64,000 nt of DNA from Janthinobacterium sp. PC23-8 (GCF_002250505.1 NZ_NJGY01000001.1:1298489-1362488), one strand, 5' to 3'; positions 18,226-27,840 are shown, counted from the stretch's first letter. Notes: a model not told the origin generated them from the sequence alone. Program-made: numbers and translations.

Positions 18226-19251
18226 TCAGGCACGCGGTGGCGCCGTCGATTCGCGCACCACCAGTTCCGGTTTCAGGCGCACGTCGAGCACCGACGAGCC
18301 GGGCGCGTCGATGGTTTGCAGGATCAGCCGCGCCGCTTCGGCACCGATGCCGTGGTGGCGGATGCGGATGGTGGTCAGCGGCGGGCGGATCAGGTCCATA
18401 TACGGCATGTCGTTGTGGCCCACCACCGAGATGTCCTGCGGGCAGTTCAGGCCCAGCTCGCGGATGGCATCGTAGCAGCCGATGGCCACCAGGTCGCTGC
18501 CGGTGACCACGGCCGTGGTCTGCGGCGACTGGCGCAGCAATTCCAGCAGGGCCGCCTTGCCGCATTCACGCGAATAGCCGCTGCTTTCGAACACAAAGGC
18601 CTGCGAGGCATCGAGTTCGCTCGCTTCGATGGCGGCCAGGAAACCCATGCGCCGCACATGGCCGGTGGACAGGTTTTCCGGGCCGGCGATATGGGCGATA
18701 TGGCGATGGCCCAGCGCCAGCAGGTGGCCGACGGCCAGGCGCATGCCGACCACGTCGTCGCTGACCACGCAGGATGCGACGCCGTTTTCATCGCTGCGGT
18801 TGACGGTGACCACCGGCACGTTCTGGTCGATGCACATCTTGATGACGGGGTCGTCGCGCCGCGCGGTGGCCAGAATCAGGCCGTCGACCTGCTGGCCCAG
18901 CAGGCGGTTGATGACAAACAGTTGTTCTTCCTCGTCGGCGCCGACATTGGCGACGATGGCCAGGTAGCCATGCTTGCGCAAGCCTTCCTCGATGCCCAGC
19001 AGAATCGGCGGAAACACGGCGTTGGTAATGTCGGGCAAGACCACGCCGATAATGCGCGACTTGCGCGTCACCAACGTGGAGGCGGCGCGGTTCGGGCGAT
19101 AGCCCAGACGGGCGGCTTCGGCCAGCACCCGCTTGGCGACCTCGGCGCTGACTTTTTGCCGGGTTGCCGGGTTCATCACGCGCGAGACGGTGGAAAAATG
19201 CACGCCGGTGGCCCGCGCTACGTCGCTTAAGGTGGGGTTCTTGTTTGTCAT
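18226..19251 (-). CDS. LacI-family transcriptional regulator
   Basis: A 341-residue repressor-type protein. The N-terminal helix-turn-helix and hinge are clear (LSDVARATGVHFSTVSRVMN, residues about 8-27, then LGYRPNRAASTLVT), followed by a periplasmic-binding-protein-like effector domain (about 62-335) with IIGVVLPDITNAVFPPIL and the DGLILATAR segment. LacI regulators of this size bind a sugar or sugar-like ligand and repress a nearby gene. It is divergent from malic enzyme, and two identical LacI-type palindromes lie in the gap, so malic enzyme and its own gene are the likely targets. The open frame continues upstream on this strand across the gap and maeB, but only as antisense; the HTH fixes the start. 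Confidence 0.93.
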   Translation of the reverse strand: MTNKNPTLSDVARATGVHFSTVSRVMNPATRQKVSAEVAKRVLAEAARLGYRPNRAASTLVTRKSRIIGVVLPDITNAVFPPILLGIEEGLRKHGYLAIVANVGADEEEQLFVINRLLGQQVDGLILATARRDDPVIKMCIDQNVPVVTVNRSDENGVASCVVSDDVVGMRLAVGHLLALGHRHIAHIAGPENLSTGHVRRMGFLAAIEASELDASQAFVFESSGYSRECGKAALLELLRQSPQTTAVVTGSDLVAIGCYDAIRELGLNCPQDISVVGHNDMPYMDLIRPPLTTIRIRHHGIGAEAARLILQTIDAPGSSVLDVRLKPELVVRESTAPPRA

Positions 19252-19314
19252 GGGCTTCCCGGATCGCAATGGTGTGATTTTATCGCATAAATGGCGTATT
19301 TCGTGGAAAACCGA

Positions 19315-19328
19315 GCAAACGCTTGCAT
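19315..19328. promoter_or_regulatory. LacI-type operator, copy 1
   Basis: GCAAACGCTTGCAT contains the near-palindrome GCAAACG/CTTGC with a central CG, typical of LacI-family operators. An identical 14-mer lies 78 bp to the right. This copy is 64 bp from the regulator start codon, well placed for autoregulation. Confidence 0.7.
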
Positions 19329-19382
19329 TCGTGCTTACCCCTGATTCAAAGCGCTTTTCACGGGAATATCCCAAATTGAGGC

Positions 19383-19411
19383 TTGACATCGTGCAAACGC
19401 TTGCATACCAT
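19383..19411 (+). promoter_or_regulatory. Malic enzyme promoter with LacI-type operator in its spacer
   Basis: TTGACA at 19383-19388 is a perfect -35; 17 bases later TACCAT (19406-19411) is a four-of-six -10. The second operator copy, GCAAACGCTTGCAT (19393-19406), fills the spacer, so a bound regulator would block RNA polymerase. The malic enzyme ATG lies 47 bases further on. Confidence 0.65.
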
Positions 19412-19458
19412 GGCTCGGACTTACCACTCGGGCCTGCCTGGCCCTCCCGAGAATTCTT

Positions 19459-20712
19459 ATGTCTACTGCCCAAAGCAAGCATGCCGAGCACACCGGCGAA
19501 GCCTTCAACCTCAAGGAAGCCGCCCTCGCCTATCACGCCGAGCCCCGCGCCGGCAAGATTTCCGTCACACCCACCAAACCGCTGGGCGATGCCCGCGCCC
19601 TGACCCTGGCCTATTCGCCGGGCGTGGCGTTTGCGTGCGAAGCCATCGTGGAAGATCCGCGCTCGGCCGGCATCTACACCTCGCGCAGCAACCTGGTGGC
19701 AGTGATCACCAACGGCACGGCCGTGCTGGGCCTGGGCGATATCGGCCCGCTGGCCAGCAAACCGGTGATGGAAGGCAAGGCCTGCCTGTTCAAGCAGTTC
19801 GCCGACGTCGATGTGTTCGACATCGAACTGGCCGAAAACGATCCCGACCTGTTCATCGACACCGTGGTGCGCATGGAGCCGACCTTCGGCGGCATCAATC
19901 TGGAAGACATCAAGGCGCCGGACTGCTTCTATATCGAGCAGCAATTGCGCAAGCGCATGAACATTCCCGTCTTCCATGACGACCAGCACGGCACCGCCAT
20001 CATCGTCGCGGCCGGCATCCTGAACGGCCTGGAACTGGTCGGCAAGGACATCGGCAAGGTCAAGGTCGCCGTCTCGGGCGCCGGCGCCGCCTCGATCGCC
20101 TGCCTGGACCTGCTGGTCTCGCTGGGCCTGAACAAATCCCTGCTCAAAGTGTGCGACAGCCAGGGCGTGATCTACCCGGGCCGCGACGCCAACATGGAAG
20201 AGAACAAGGCGCGCTACGCCAATGACACCAGCGACCGCGACCTGGCCGAGGCCATGGTTGGCGCCGACATTTTCATCGGCGTATCGAAAGGTGGCGTGGT
20301 CAGCGCGCAGATGGTCGAAGCGATGGCCGCCAAACCCCTGATCTTCGCCCTGGCCAATCCGCACCCGGAAATCGCGCCAGAGAAAGTGCACGCCGTGCGC
20401 GACGATGCCATCGTCGCCACCGGCCGCTCGGATTACCCGAACCAGATCAACAATGTGCTGTGCTTCCCCTACATCTTCCGTGGCGCGCTCGACGTCGGCG
20501 CCACCACCATCAATGAAGAGATGAAGCTGGCCTGCGTGCGCGCCATCGCCGCGCTGGCCAAGGAGCCGCTGCCGGGACATGAAAGCAGCGCCTTGAGCCC
20601 GTTGCAACTGATTCCGTCGCCATTCGACGAGCGCCTGCGCAGCTGGGTCGCGCCAGCCGTGTCGCAAGCGGCAATCGACAGCGGCGTGGCCACGCGCGCA
20701 CCGGCAAAGTAA
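19459..20712 (+). CDS. NAD(P)-dependent malic enzyme, short form
   Basis: A 417-residue enzyme that oxidatively decarboxylates malate to pyruvate, feeding gluconeogenesis and NAD(P)H. Motifs include [40 protein letters not shown] (the latter split over about residues 90-113), [16 protein letters not shown] and the Rossmann [10 protein letters not shown]. MaeB proteins of proteobacteria often carry a C-terminal phosphotransacetylase-like domain to about 760 residues; here it is absent. The gene is alone on its transcript, with a LacI-controlled promoter and a strong terminator. NADP use versus NAD use cannot be decided by eye. Confidence 0.93.
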   Translation: MSTAQSKHAEHTGEAFNLKEAALAYHAEPRAGKISVTPTKPLGDARALTLAYSPGVAFACEAIVEDPRSAGIYTSRSNLVAVITNGTAVLGLGDIGPLASKPVMEGKACLFKQFADVDVFDIELAENDPDLFIDTVVRMEPTFGGINLEDIKAPDCFYIEQQLRKRMNIPVFHDDQHGTAIIVAAGILNGLELVGKDIGKVKVAVSGAGAASIACLDLLVSLGLNKSLLKVCDSQGVIYPGRDANMEENKARYANDTSDRDLAEAMVGADIFIGVSKGGVVSAQMVEAMAAKPLIFALANPHPEIAPEKVHAVRDDAIVATGRSDYPNQINNVLCFPYIFRGALDVGATTINEEMKLACVRAIAALAKEPLPGHESSALSPLQLIPSPFDERLRSWVAPAVSQAAIDSGVATRAPAK

Positions 20713-20740
20713 GCCAGGGCGGCCAGTTACTATTGCTTAC

Positions 20741-20774
20741 AAAAAAGAACCATGGTGCAAACCATGGTTTTTTG
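20741..20774 (+). terminator. Rho-independent terminator after malic enzyme
   Basis: AACCATGGT and ACCATGGTT form a stem around a short GCAA loop, followed by TTTT and preceded by an A-run, 28 bases after the stop codon. The matching A and T runs make it potentially bidirectional. Confidence 0.85.
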
Positions 20775-20919
20775 CGTTATGCCAGAGGGGACACCGTCAA
20801 GCCGTGATGCTTTGACAAGCTCCGGACACCCTGTCAACACCGCGCTTTCGTCTACAATGGCGCCTGCCTTGATGTTGTTACAGTAATCACCTTTTCACCG
20901 GGATGTCCAGGAACCTGCG

Positions 20920-22134
20920 ATGCTGCGTTTAACTTCTGTTTGTGTTTTCCTTTTTTCAGCCTTGTCGGTGTCGGTTGACAGCGGCTATTCGTTCGGTGCG
21001 GTGCTGTTGTTGCTCAGCAGTACCTGCCTGCTGTGGCAACGTCCCCGGCTGGGACTGGAACGCCAGGACTGGCTGCTGATCGCCGCGCTGCTCGTCTATT
21101 TCTCGGTGCTGGTCGCCAACATGCTGTATCACGGCGATCCCGCGCGCGAATTCGACATGCCGCTGCGCGCCTTGCTGGTGGTGCCGGTGCTGCTGCTGCT
21201 GCTGGCGTATCCGCCGCAGCCTGCGGCATGGTGGAGCGGCGTGGCGGTGGGCGCCATCGCCGGCGCCGCGCTGGCGCTGTGGCAATTCACGATGCAGGAC
21301 ATGGTGCGCCCGCAAGGCTCGACCAGCAATGCCATTCATTACGGCAATGTCAGCATGCTGCTGGGCATGCTGTCGCTGGCCGGCCTGGAATGGGCCAGGA
21401 CGCAGCGGCGCGCGCGGCCCTGGAGCGCCTTGCTGCTGGCCGGCTGTCTGGCTGGCGTGTTCGGTTCCATCCTCAGCGGCAGCCGCGGCGGCTGGATCGC
21501 CTTGCCGGTGTGCGTGCTGCTCATCGCCATGCACAATGCCCGCGCGCATGGCAAGCGCTACCTGGTCATCGCCGTGTCAACCATGGCCGTGCTGATGGTA
21601 ACTGCCTATTACGTACCGCATTCGCCGATCCGCGAACGCACCGCCATGGCCGTGACGGAAGTGGAAAAGATGAACGACCCCGCCAATGCCACCACCTCGA
21701 TCGGCCAACGCTTCGAAGCGTGGCACACGGCGCTGCTGCTGTCGTGCGAGCATCCCTTGCTGGGCATCGGGCGCAACGGTTACATGGACGAAAAGAAGCA
21801 ATGGGTCAGGGAGGGCAAGATGGGGCCCGACACCAGCGACGCCACCAATGCCCACAACGACTATCTCGACGTGCTCGTCAAGCGCGGCGCAAGCGGCCTG
21901 CTGGCGCTGTTCGGGCTGTTTTTTGTACCGTTGTGCCTGTTTGCCCGCGCCCTGCGCCGCCGTGCCGCCAACGCCCATCCGTTTGCGCTGGGCGGCGTGG
22001 TGCTGTGCACCTGCTACCTGATCTTCGGCCTGACCACCAGTTCGCTCACCTTGAATATCGGCATCATCATGCTGGTGTTCCCGATGGCCATGCTATGGGC
22101 GCTGCTGCGCCATGCACAGCACGGCGCGCGATGA
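20920..22134 (+). CDS. O-antigen ligase/Wzy-like membrane protein
   Basis: A 404-residue polytopic inner-membrane protein with about 11 hydrophobic spans. The periplasmic loop carries the O-antigen ligase/polymerase features GIGRNGYMDEK and NAHNDYLDVLVKRG (about 290-330), the H/D pattern seen in WaaL and Wzy_C proteins, and an SGSRGGWIALP segment. It would join undecaprenyl-linked O-antigen to lipid A-core in the periplasm (WaaL) or polymerise repeats. The start follows CAGGAA at 6 bases. The next gene encodes a GT9 heptosyltransferase-type enzyme, which favours a core/LPS role and hence WaaL, since the exporter in this window is of ABC type and needs no Wzy. Confidence 0.85.
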   Translation: MLRLTSVCVFLFSALSVSVDSGYSFGAVLLLLSSTCLLWQRPRLGLERQDWLLIAALLVYFSVLVANMLYHGDPAREFDMPLRALLVVPVLLLLLAYPPQPAAWWSGVAVGAIAGAALALWQFTMQDMVRPQGSTSNAIHYGNVSMLLGMLSLAGLEWARTQRRARPWSALLLAGCLAGVFGSILSGSRGGWIALPVCVLLIAMHNARAHGKRYLVIAVSTMAVLMVTAYYVPHSPIRERTAMAVTEVEKMNDPANATTSIGQRFEAWHTALLLSCEHPLLGIGRNGYMDEKKQWVREGKMGPDTSDATNAHNDYLDVLVKRGASGLLALFGLFFVPLCLFARALRRRAANAHPFALGGVVLCTCYLIFGLTTSSLTLNIGIIMLVFPMAMLWALLRHAQHGAR

Positions 22135-22273
22135 GCGGGCGCGCCGGCGCGCCCCCATTGAGTGTGCGCCCTGAGTCGTGGTATTGTCCCATCGGCAAAT
22201 ACTGCCAGTCACAGCCATCGCATGACGCCGGCCGCATGGCTCGCCCGATTCACTCCATACACCGCATTGCACC

Positions 22274-23374
22274 ATGACCCCATTGATCCCCGCCGCACTG
22301 CTCGCCCAGTCGGACAAGATCCTCTTTGTCGCCCACCTGGCGCTGGGAGACTATACCTACATGCAAAACGGCTTTCGCGCCTTTGCCGCCGCCTATCCGC
22401 ACCTGAAGATCCACCTGTGGATCGATGAAGTGCGGCGCACCGACGATGCGGCGCAATGGGAAAGCCTGCGCACCTATTCGCTGTACGACTGGGTCGAGCA
22501 ATCGGGGCTGTTCGCCAAGGTGTACCGCAAGACGTACAGCCCGGCGCTGTACGAGGAAAGCGTGCGCGAGGCACAGGCCGAACATTACCCGCTGGTGGTG
22601 TCGCTGGCGCATATCCGCCCGCAGCGCTACGCCCACCTGGCGCGCGCGATCAGCCCGGATGGCCTGGTGATCGGCATGCGCAAGCGCGTGACCATCTTGC
22701 GGCCGATGCACTATTTTGCCTACCGCAAACTCGATGCCCTGTTGACTCCCTATGCGGGCCAGGATGCGGGCGCACACCATATCAGCGCCGTGTATGCGGA
22801 CTGGTTCCGCCAGCTGACAGGGCTGGAGATACCCCTGGCCGAGCGCTACCCGTACGTGCATCTGCCCGAAGACGCCTTGCAACAGGCACGGCAGCAATTG
22901 GCCGCCTGGGGATTTGACCAGCGCCAGGGGCCGCTGGTACTGCTCAACCCATTCGCCAAGTCGCACAAGCGCGGCTGGCCACTGGAACGTATCTGCGAGC
23001 TGATCGAGCGCATGCGGCAGCAGCCCAAATGGGCCGGCGCCTGCTTCCTGATCAACGCCATGCCGCATGACCTGGCCAAGGTCAACGCTGTCGTGACCAC
23101 CGCCGGCCTGGCGCGCACGCAGGCGTTCAGCGCGGTCGACCATTTCTTCCAGCTACCGGCCATGCTGGCGCAGTGCGACCTGATCATTTCAGTGGAAACC
23201 TCGATCATGCACCTGGCCAATGCCGTGCACGTGCCGGTGGTGGCGCTGATGCGCAAGAAGAATCCGGAATGGGCGCCGTTCGACAGCGCCAGCAGCACCG
23301 TGCTGACGGTGGCAAAACGCAACGACTGGGTCGATGCGATCACGGTCGAGCAGGTACTGCAGGCCATCGAGTAA
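22274..23374 (+). CDS. GT9-family glycosyltransferase (heptosyltransferase-like)
   Basis: A 366-residue GT-B enzyme of the family that adds heptose and related sugars to the LPS inner core. The N-terminal half begins at DKILFVAHLALGDYTY; the C-terminal half has the donor-binding LLNPFAKSHKRGWPLE segment (about 222-237), QCDLIISVETSIMHLANAV and PVVALMRKKNPEW, typical of WaaC/F/Q-like proteins. It follows the ligase-like gene by 139 nt. The acceptor and sugar cannot be told from the sequence. Confidence 0.88.
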   Translation: MTPLIPAALLAQSDKILFVAHLALGDYTYMQNGFRAFAAAYPHLKIHLWIDEVRRTDDAAQWESLRTYSLYDWVEQSGLFAKVYRKTYSPALYEESVREAQAEHYPLVVSLAHIRPQRYAHLARAISPDGLVIGMRKRVTILRPMHYFAYRKLDALLTPYAGQDAGAHHISAVYADWFRQLTGLEIPLAERYPYVHLPEDALQQARQQLAAWGFDQRQGPLVLLNPFAKSHKRGWPLERICELIERMRQQPKWAGACFLINAMPHDLAKVNAVVTTAGLARTQAFSAVDHFFQLPAMLAQCDLIISVETSIMHLANAVHVPVVALMRKKNPEWAPFDSASSTVLTVAKRNDWVDAITVEQVLQAIE

Positions 23375-23388
23375 GATCACGAGGGGGG

Positions 23389-23997
23389 TTAATCGCTTCC
23401 CAGCATGCTGATGCGCACCAGGTCGGCCACGTTGTCGACTCCCAGCTTGTCCATCAGGCGCGCCTTGTGCACTTCCACCGTGCGCACGGAAATGCCCAGC
23501 GCGGGGGCGATATCGCGGTTGTGGCGGCCGGTCACCACCAGTTGCATCACTTCGCGCTCGCGCGGCGTCAGGCTGCGCAGCGCATCGAGCCCGTCCTGCT
23601 GGCGCCGCAGCTGGCCGCGCGTGGCCGCCTCGCGCGAAAACGCCTCATCGATGGCCGCCAACAATTTATCGTGGTCGAACGGTTTTTCCAGGAAATCGCT
23701 TGCCTGCGCCTTGAAAGCCTGGCGCGCCAGCGCCACGTCGCCATGGCCGGTAACGATAATCACCGGCAGCAGGCAGCCGAGCTCCTGCAGGCGGCGCTGC
23801 AGCGAGAGCCCGTCCATGCCAGACATGCGGATATCGATCAGCACGCAGCCGGCCCACGCGCGCTGCCAGCCCTGCAAGAAATCCTCGGCGCAGGAAAACA
23901 GCGCCGTGCGATAGCCGCGCACGCCCAGCAGCAAGCCCAGCGCATCGCGCACGGCGGGATCGTCATCGACGATAAACACAGTCAGGTTACTGGTCAT
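23389..23997 (-). CDS. FixJ/NarL-type response regulator
   Basis: A 202-residue two-domain regulator: a receiver domain (about 5-120) with FIVDDDPAVRD, phosphoacceptor Asp55 in LIDIRMSGMDG and the lysine in LEKPFD, then a LuxR-type helix-turn-helix (about 138-198) with LTPREREVMQLV and NRDIAPALGISVRTVEVHKARLM, the FixJ subgroup pattern. Its ATG overlaps the stop of the histidine kinase by 4 nt (ATGA), so the pair is coupled. It is convergent with the GT9 gene. Confidence 0.95.
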   Translation of the reverse strand: MTSNLTVFIVDDDPAVRDALGLLLGVRGYRTALFSCAEDFLQGWQRAWAGCVLIDIRMSGMDGLSLQRRLQELGCLLPVIIVTGHGDVALARQAFKAQASDFLEKPFDHDKLLAAIDEAFSREAATRGQLRRQQDGLDALRSLTPREREVMQLVVTGRHNRDIAPALGISVRTVEVHKARLMDKLGVDNVADLVRISMLGSD

Positions 23998-25583
23998 GCA
24001 GACTCTCCGGGCGATGGCGCGCTGGCACGCGCCAGCGGCAGGACAAAACGAAAAATACCGTGGCTGCCGACTTCGGCCCACAGCTGGCCGCCATGCGCCT
24101 CGACAATGCTGCGGCTGAGCACCAACCCCAGGCCCAGGCCGCTGGCCTTGCTCGACACAAACGGCTCGAACAAGCGCGAGGCCAGGCTGCTGGAAATGCC
24201 GGGGCCGCTGTCTTCCACCGACAGGCGCAGCCGGCCGCCGTCGAGCCGCTCGGCGACGACGGTAATGCGGCGTCGGCCGCGCGGCTGGGCCAGCACCGCG
24301 TCCTGGGCATTGGCCAGCAGGTTGCGCAGCACCAGTTCCAGTTGCAGCCGGTCGGCGTTGATGGCCAGCGACTGCGGCGGCGCCAGCACCAGTTCGATGC
24401 CGTGTTCGTGAAACTGCTGCGTGAACTGGCGCGCGATGCCGGCGATCAGGGCGCTGGCCTCGACCACTTCGAGCTGCATCGCGCCGGTGCGGAAAAAGTC
24501 GCGCAGGCGGCGCACCACCTCGGCCGCGCGGCCCGATTCGACGATCATGTGGCCGATGGCGTTTTGCAGCAGGGGGCCGCTCTCGCCCCGTTCCAGCAAG
24601 TATTCGCAGGCCTTGCCATAGGTCGACAGGGCCGTGAGCGGCTGGTTCAGCTCGTGCGCCAGGGCGGCCGCCATTTCACCGGCGGCGGCCAGGCGCATGG
24701 TGTGCTTGAGTTCATGCGAGACCTGGCGCACTTCATCGACCACGATGCCGATAAAAAAGCCCACCAGCGCCAGCATGGCGTCGAGCAGTTGCAGTTCATA
24801 AAACTGGATATGCACCAAGGGCGACCATTTCACCAGCGTGATAATGCACAACTGCAAGGCGAACACGGTCAGCATGGCGCCCTGCAGGCCCTGGCGCGAG
24901 GCGGCCCAGATCACCGGCAGGAACAGGAAATAGAAATGCTTGTAGTCGCAGCGCAGGATAGAGCCGAACACGCTCCACAGCACGATGCCGCCCAGCGCCA
25001 GGTAGGCCAGGGTTTCCCAGCGCCAGACGGCCTTGCGCAGGCGTTCTCGGCCGCGTTCGCTCACCAGCACCCAGATCAGCGGCATCGACACCAGCATGCC
25101 CACCGCGTCGCCGACACCGAAGCGCAGCAGCGCCGTCGCCCATTCGCCAGCCGGAATGCGTCCCGTAAACGACAGCAGCGACATATAGCCGAGGGCATTG
25201 AACAGGGTGCCGGCCATGACGATGGCGGCCCAGGTCAGCAAACGGCGGCGGTTGTCGAACATATTGCTGCGACTGAAACGGCGGCGCAGGGCCGCGCCGA
25301 TGGCGCCATAACCGAGCACCAGCCAGGCCGAGCAGAGCAATGTCAAATGCAGGCCGGCCGGCATGCCGCGCACCAGCACTTCGGCGCTCATCAAGGCAAC
25401 AAACCAGGGCAGCGCCGCCTTGCGACCATGGATCAGCCAGAATACCAGGCCCAGCGCCGGGTCGGGATTCCAGGGCGTGATGTTCAGGCCATACATCGGA
25501 TCGATGTAGGTGGCCCAGTCGAACAGCAGGTACAGGCCGACAAAGGCGGGATACTGCAGATAGCGGAACAGGGATGGGCGCAT
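23994..25583 (-). CDS. MASE1-like membrane sensor histidine kinase
   Basis: A 529-residue kinase. The first about 270 residues form eight or so hydrophobic spans resembling the MASE1 integral sensor domain. A HisKA-type dimerisation segment follows with AALAHELNQPLTALSTYGKA (phospho-His about 310), then the ATPase domain with the N box LVLRNLLANAQDAV and the G boxes VEDSGPGIS and GLGLGLVLSRSIVEAHGG. The HELNQPL form of the H box is typical of FixL/DctB-like kinases that pair with FixJ-like regulators, matching its neighbour. No PAS domain is visible, so the signal is probably sensed in or at the membrane. Confidence 0.92.
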   Translation of the reverse strand: MRPSLFRYLQYPAFVGLYLLFDWATYIDPMYGLNITPWNPDPALGLVFWLIHGRKAALPWFVALMSAEVLVRGMPAGLHLTLLCSAWLVLGYGAIGAALRRRFSRSNMFDNRRRLLTWAAIVMAGTLFNALGYMSLLSFTGRIPAGEWATALLRFGVGDAVGMLVSMPLIWVLVSERGRERLRKAVWRWETLAYLALGGIVLWSVFGSILRCDYKHFYFLFLPVIWAASRQGLQGAMLTVFALQLCIITLVKWSPLVHIQFYELQLLDAMLALVGFFIGIVVDEVRQVSHELKHTMRLAAAGEMAAALAHELNQPLTALSTYGKACEYLLERGESGPLLQNAIGHMIVESGRAAEVVRRLRDFFRTGAMQLEVVEASALIAGIARQFTQQFHEHGIELVLAPPQSLAINADRLQLELVLRNLLANAQDAVLAQPRGRRRITVVAERLDGGRLRLSVEDSGPGISSSLASRLFEPFVSSKASGLGLGLVLSRSIVEAHGGQLWAEVGSHGIFRFVLPLARASAPSPGESA

Positions 25584-25669
25584 AACGGTGTTTTTTAACG
25601 TCCCGTATTATGCATCGGGGCGGCGCGCAATACCATCATATGTTGCACTTCAAGCATAAATAATGTAAT

Positions 25670-27091
25670 TCATGCAATCAATTCAGACTTTAAGGCCAAC
25701 GGCAGGCGTACTTCCACCAGCAAACCCTGGCCACCATCGGCATGGTGCAACGCAATACTGCCGCCTTGCCGCGCCACCACCGAAGCGACAATGGCCAGGC
25801 CCAGACCGCTGCCGGGCTGGTGTTGCTGGGGTGCGCGGAAAAACCGGTCGAACACGCGCGCATGCAGGGCGGCCGGAATGCCGGGTCCCTGGTCGGCCAC
25901 GTGCAGCACGGCTTGCCCGCCCTGCGCATGCAGCGACACCGTCACGCTGCCGCCGCGCGGGCTGTACTTGATGGCGTTTTCCACCAGGTTATCAACCAGC
26001 GACACCAGGCTCTCGCGCTGGCCCGGCACGCACAAGGGCACGGCGGCCTGCAATTCGAGCTCGATGCCGCCGGCCCGCGCCAGGCCGGACAGGGCCGCCA
26101 GCCGGTCTTGCAGCAAGGCATCGAGCGCCTGCGGCACCGCCGGTTGACCGGCTTCGGCCGGCACGTCGTTGCGCGTAAGCTGCAGCAACTGCCCCACCAG
26201 CCGCGCCGCGCGGCTGTTGCTGTTCAGGATGCCATCGAGCAGTTCCTGCTGGCGCGGGTCGTGCGCCTGCCCTTGCAAGGCCTCGACATTGACGCGCATC
26301 GCCGCCAGCGGCGTGCGCAGCTCGTGCGTAGCGTCGGCGATGAAACTGCGTTCGCGCGCGGCGCTGGTGTCGACCCGCTGCAACAGAGCATTGATGCTGT
26401 CGACCAGCGCCGCCAGTTCGCCATGCGGCGGCTTGAAGGCCAGCGGGCGCAGGTCGCGCGGGCCGCGCGCCGACACCTCCTGCGCCACCTTGCGCCACGG
26501 CCGCATGGCCAGGCGAATCGACAGCCAGGCCGGCAGCAGCAAAAATGGCAGGCTGATCAGCAGAGGCAACAAATAATAGCCGCGCGAATTGATGGTGATG
26601 AAAACCTGCCACGGTCCGCCCGCTTCCAGGACCGTCACGCGGGTGGCGCCCTCGACCACGGTGCGCGTGCGCCACACCTGGCCCTTGATATCGAGCATTT
26701 CGGCATCGACCGGCCCGGCGCTGCGGATGCCCGCCGGCGCATCGGCCGAGCGATAAATCAGCTGGCCATCGCGCCAGACCAGGGTGCGCGGCGCCAGCTC
26801 GGGCATGCCGCCAGAGAAAAAATCCTCGCGCAGCGCCTCGTCCATCGCGCGCAGGCTGTCATGCTGGCGCTGCGGCTGGTCGGCCAGGTTGTCGGCGACG
26901 GTGGCGATGGCGCGCAGCACACCATGGCTGATGCTGCTGTCTTCGTCGGTGCCGTCGATCATCACGAAGGCCACCGCCATGCTCCACAGCACGGTCAGCA
27001 TCAGCACCTGGGCCAGCATCAGGCGGCGTACCAGAGTCGGCCTGCGCAGCAGATGCCAGCTCCGCAGCAGCATGTCGCTCAGCCGCTTCAT
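25670..27091 (-). CDS. QseC-like sensor histidine kinase
   Basis: A 473-residue two-pass kinase: a transmembrane segment near residues 22-44, a periplasmic sensor of about 125 residues, a second span near 170-190, then HisKA with ATHELRTPLAAMRVN (phospho-His about 257) and an HATPase domain with LVDNLVENAIKYSP, VADQGPGIP and GSGLGLAIVASVVARQGG. This layout matches the QseC/PmrB group. Its start overlaps the regulator stop by 4 nt. The pair faces the mipA gene across a short intergenic region with an OmpR-family-type direct repeat. Confidence 0.93.
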   Translation of the reverse strand: MKRLSDMLLRSWHLLRRPTLVRRLMLAQVLMLTVLWSMAVAFVMIDGTDEDSSISHGVLRAIATVADNLADQPQRQHDSLRAMDEALREDFFSGGMPELAPRTLVWRDGQLIYRSADAPAGIRSAGPVDAEMLDIKGQVWRTRTVVEGATRVTVLEAGGPWQVFITINSRGYYLLPLLISLPFLLLPAWLSIRLAMRPWRKVAQEVSARGPRDLRPLAFKPPHGELAALVDSINALLQRVDTSAARERSFIADATHELRTPLAAMRVNVEALQGQAHDPRQQELLDGILNSNSRAARLVGQLLQLTRNDVPAEAGQPAVPQALDALLQDRLAALSGLARAGGIELELQAAVPLCVPGQRESLVSLVDNLVENAIKYSPRGGSVTVSLHAQGGQAVLHVADQGPGIPAALHARVFDRFFRAPQQHQPGSGLGLAIVASVVARQGGSIALHHADGGQGLLVEVRLPLALKSELIA

Positions 27092-27753
27092 GCCGGCTCA
27101 CCGTGCTGGTCGATCACATAGCCGACGCCGCGCACGGTGCGGATATAACCCTCGCCTATCTTGCGGCGCAAATTGCCCATGTGCACGTCGAGCGTATTGC
27201 TGGCATTGGCCAGGCCGCCCGGCAAAATGTGCTCTTCCAGGATGCGGCGCGTGATGACACGGTTGGCGCGCATCAGCAGCGCTTTCAGCAAGGCGTATTC
27301 GCTGGCCGTCAGTTCCACCGCCCGCCCGTGCACGCTGACCTTGCGCGTGGGCACTTGCAGCAGCAGGCCGCGCAGCTCGATGGTGTCGCCGTCAAAACCA
27401 TAGCTGCGGCGCGCCAGCGCCCGTACCCGCGACAGCAGCTCGGCCAGCACGAACGGCTTGACCAGGTAATCATCGGCGCCGCCATCGAGGCCGCGCAGGC
27501 GTTGCTCGACCGTATCGCGGGCGCTGAGGATCAGCACCGGCAGGCGCGCCGCGCGCAGCCGCGCCAGCAAGTCCAGGCCATCGCCGTCAGGCAGGCCCAG
27601 GTCCAGCAGCACCAGTTCGCAACTGTCGTGGGCGATGCTGCGCGCCGCGTCGTCCAGGGTGCGCACCCAGACCACCTGAAAGCCCTGGTCGCGCAAGGCA
27701 ATGCGCACGCCGTTGCCCAGGTCCATGTCGTCTTCGATCAGCAATATTTTCAT
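27088..27753 (-). CDS. OmpR-family response regulator (QseB-like)
   Basis: A 221-residue regulator with a receiver domain (MKILLIEDDMDLGNGV, phosphoacceptor Asp51 in LLDLGLPDGDGLDLL, Lys in YLVKPFVLAEL) and a winged-helix C-terminal domain (ELTASEYALLKALLMRAN, then NTLDVHMGNLRRKIGEG and RTVRGVGYVID). It is most like QseB/PmrA. The start at 27753 is the family start. It is first in an operon with the QseC-like kinase. Likely targets are its own operon and the divergent mipA, through the TTCATGYAATC tandem repeat at 27802-27823. Confidence 0.94.
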   Translation of the reverse strand: MKILLIEDDMDLGNGVRIALRDQGFQVVWVRTLDDAARSIAHDSCELVLLDLGLPDGDGLDLLARLRAARLPVLILSARDTVEQRLRGLDGGADDYLVKPFVLAELLSRVRALARRSYGFDGDTIELRGLLLQVPTRKVSVHGRAVELTASEYALLKALLMRANRVITRRILEEHILPGGLANASNTLDVHMGNLRRKIGEGYIRTVRGVGYVIDQHGEPA

Positions 27754-27801
27754 GTTGGATATTAGACCACCGCAAACTGAAGAACAGGTAAAGAACGACT
27801 G

Positions 27802-27823
27802 TTCATGCAATCTTCATGTAATC
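27802..27823. promoter_or_regulatory. Tandem 11-bp direct repeat, candidate response-regulator box
   Basis: TTCATGCAATC (27802-27812) is followed directly by TTCATGTAATC (27813-27823), 10 of 11 identical, with a weaker third unit after it. Head-to-tail half-sites at an 11-bp period are what OmpR-family dimers bind. The site lies 17 bp upstream of the mipA -35. Confidence 0.6.
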
Positions 27824-27840
27824 CTCAGTCAACGCTCAGC

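Noticed and set aside
19252-20667. Upstream extension of the LacI frame to about 813 codons
   Set aside because: The extension is antisense to malic enzyme and the operator region; the LacI helix-turn-helix starts at 19251.
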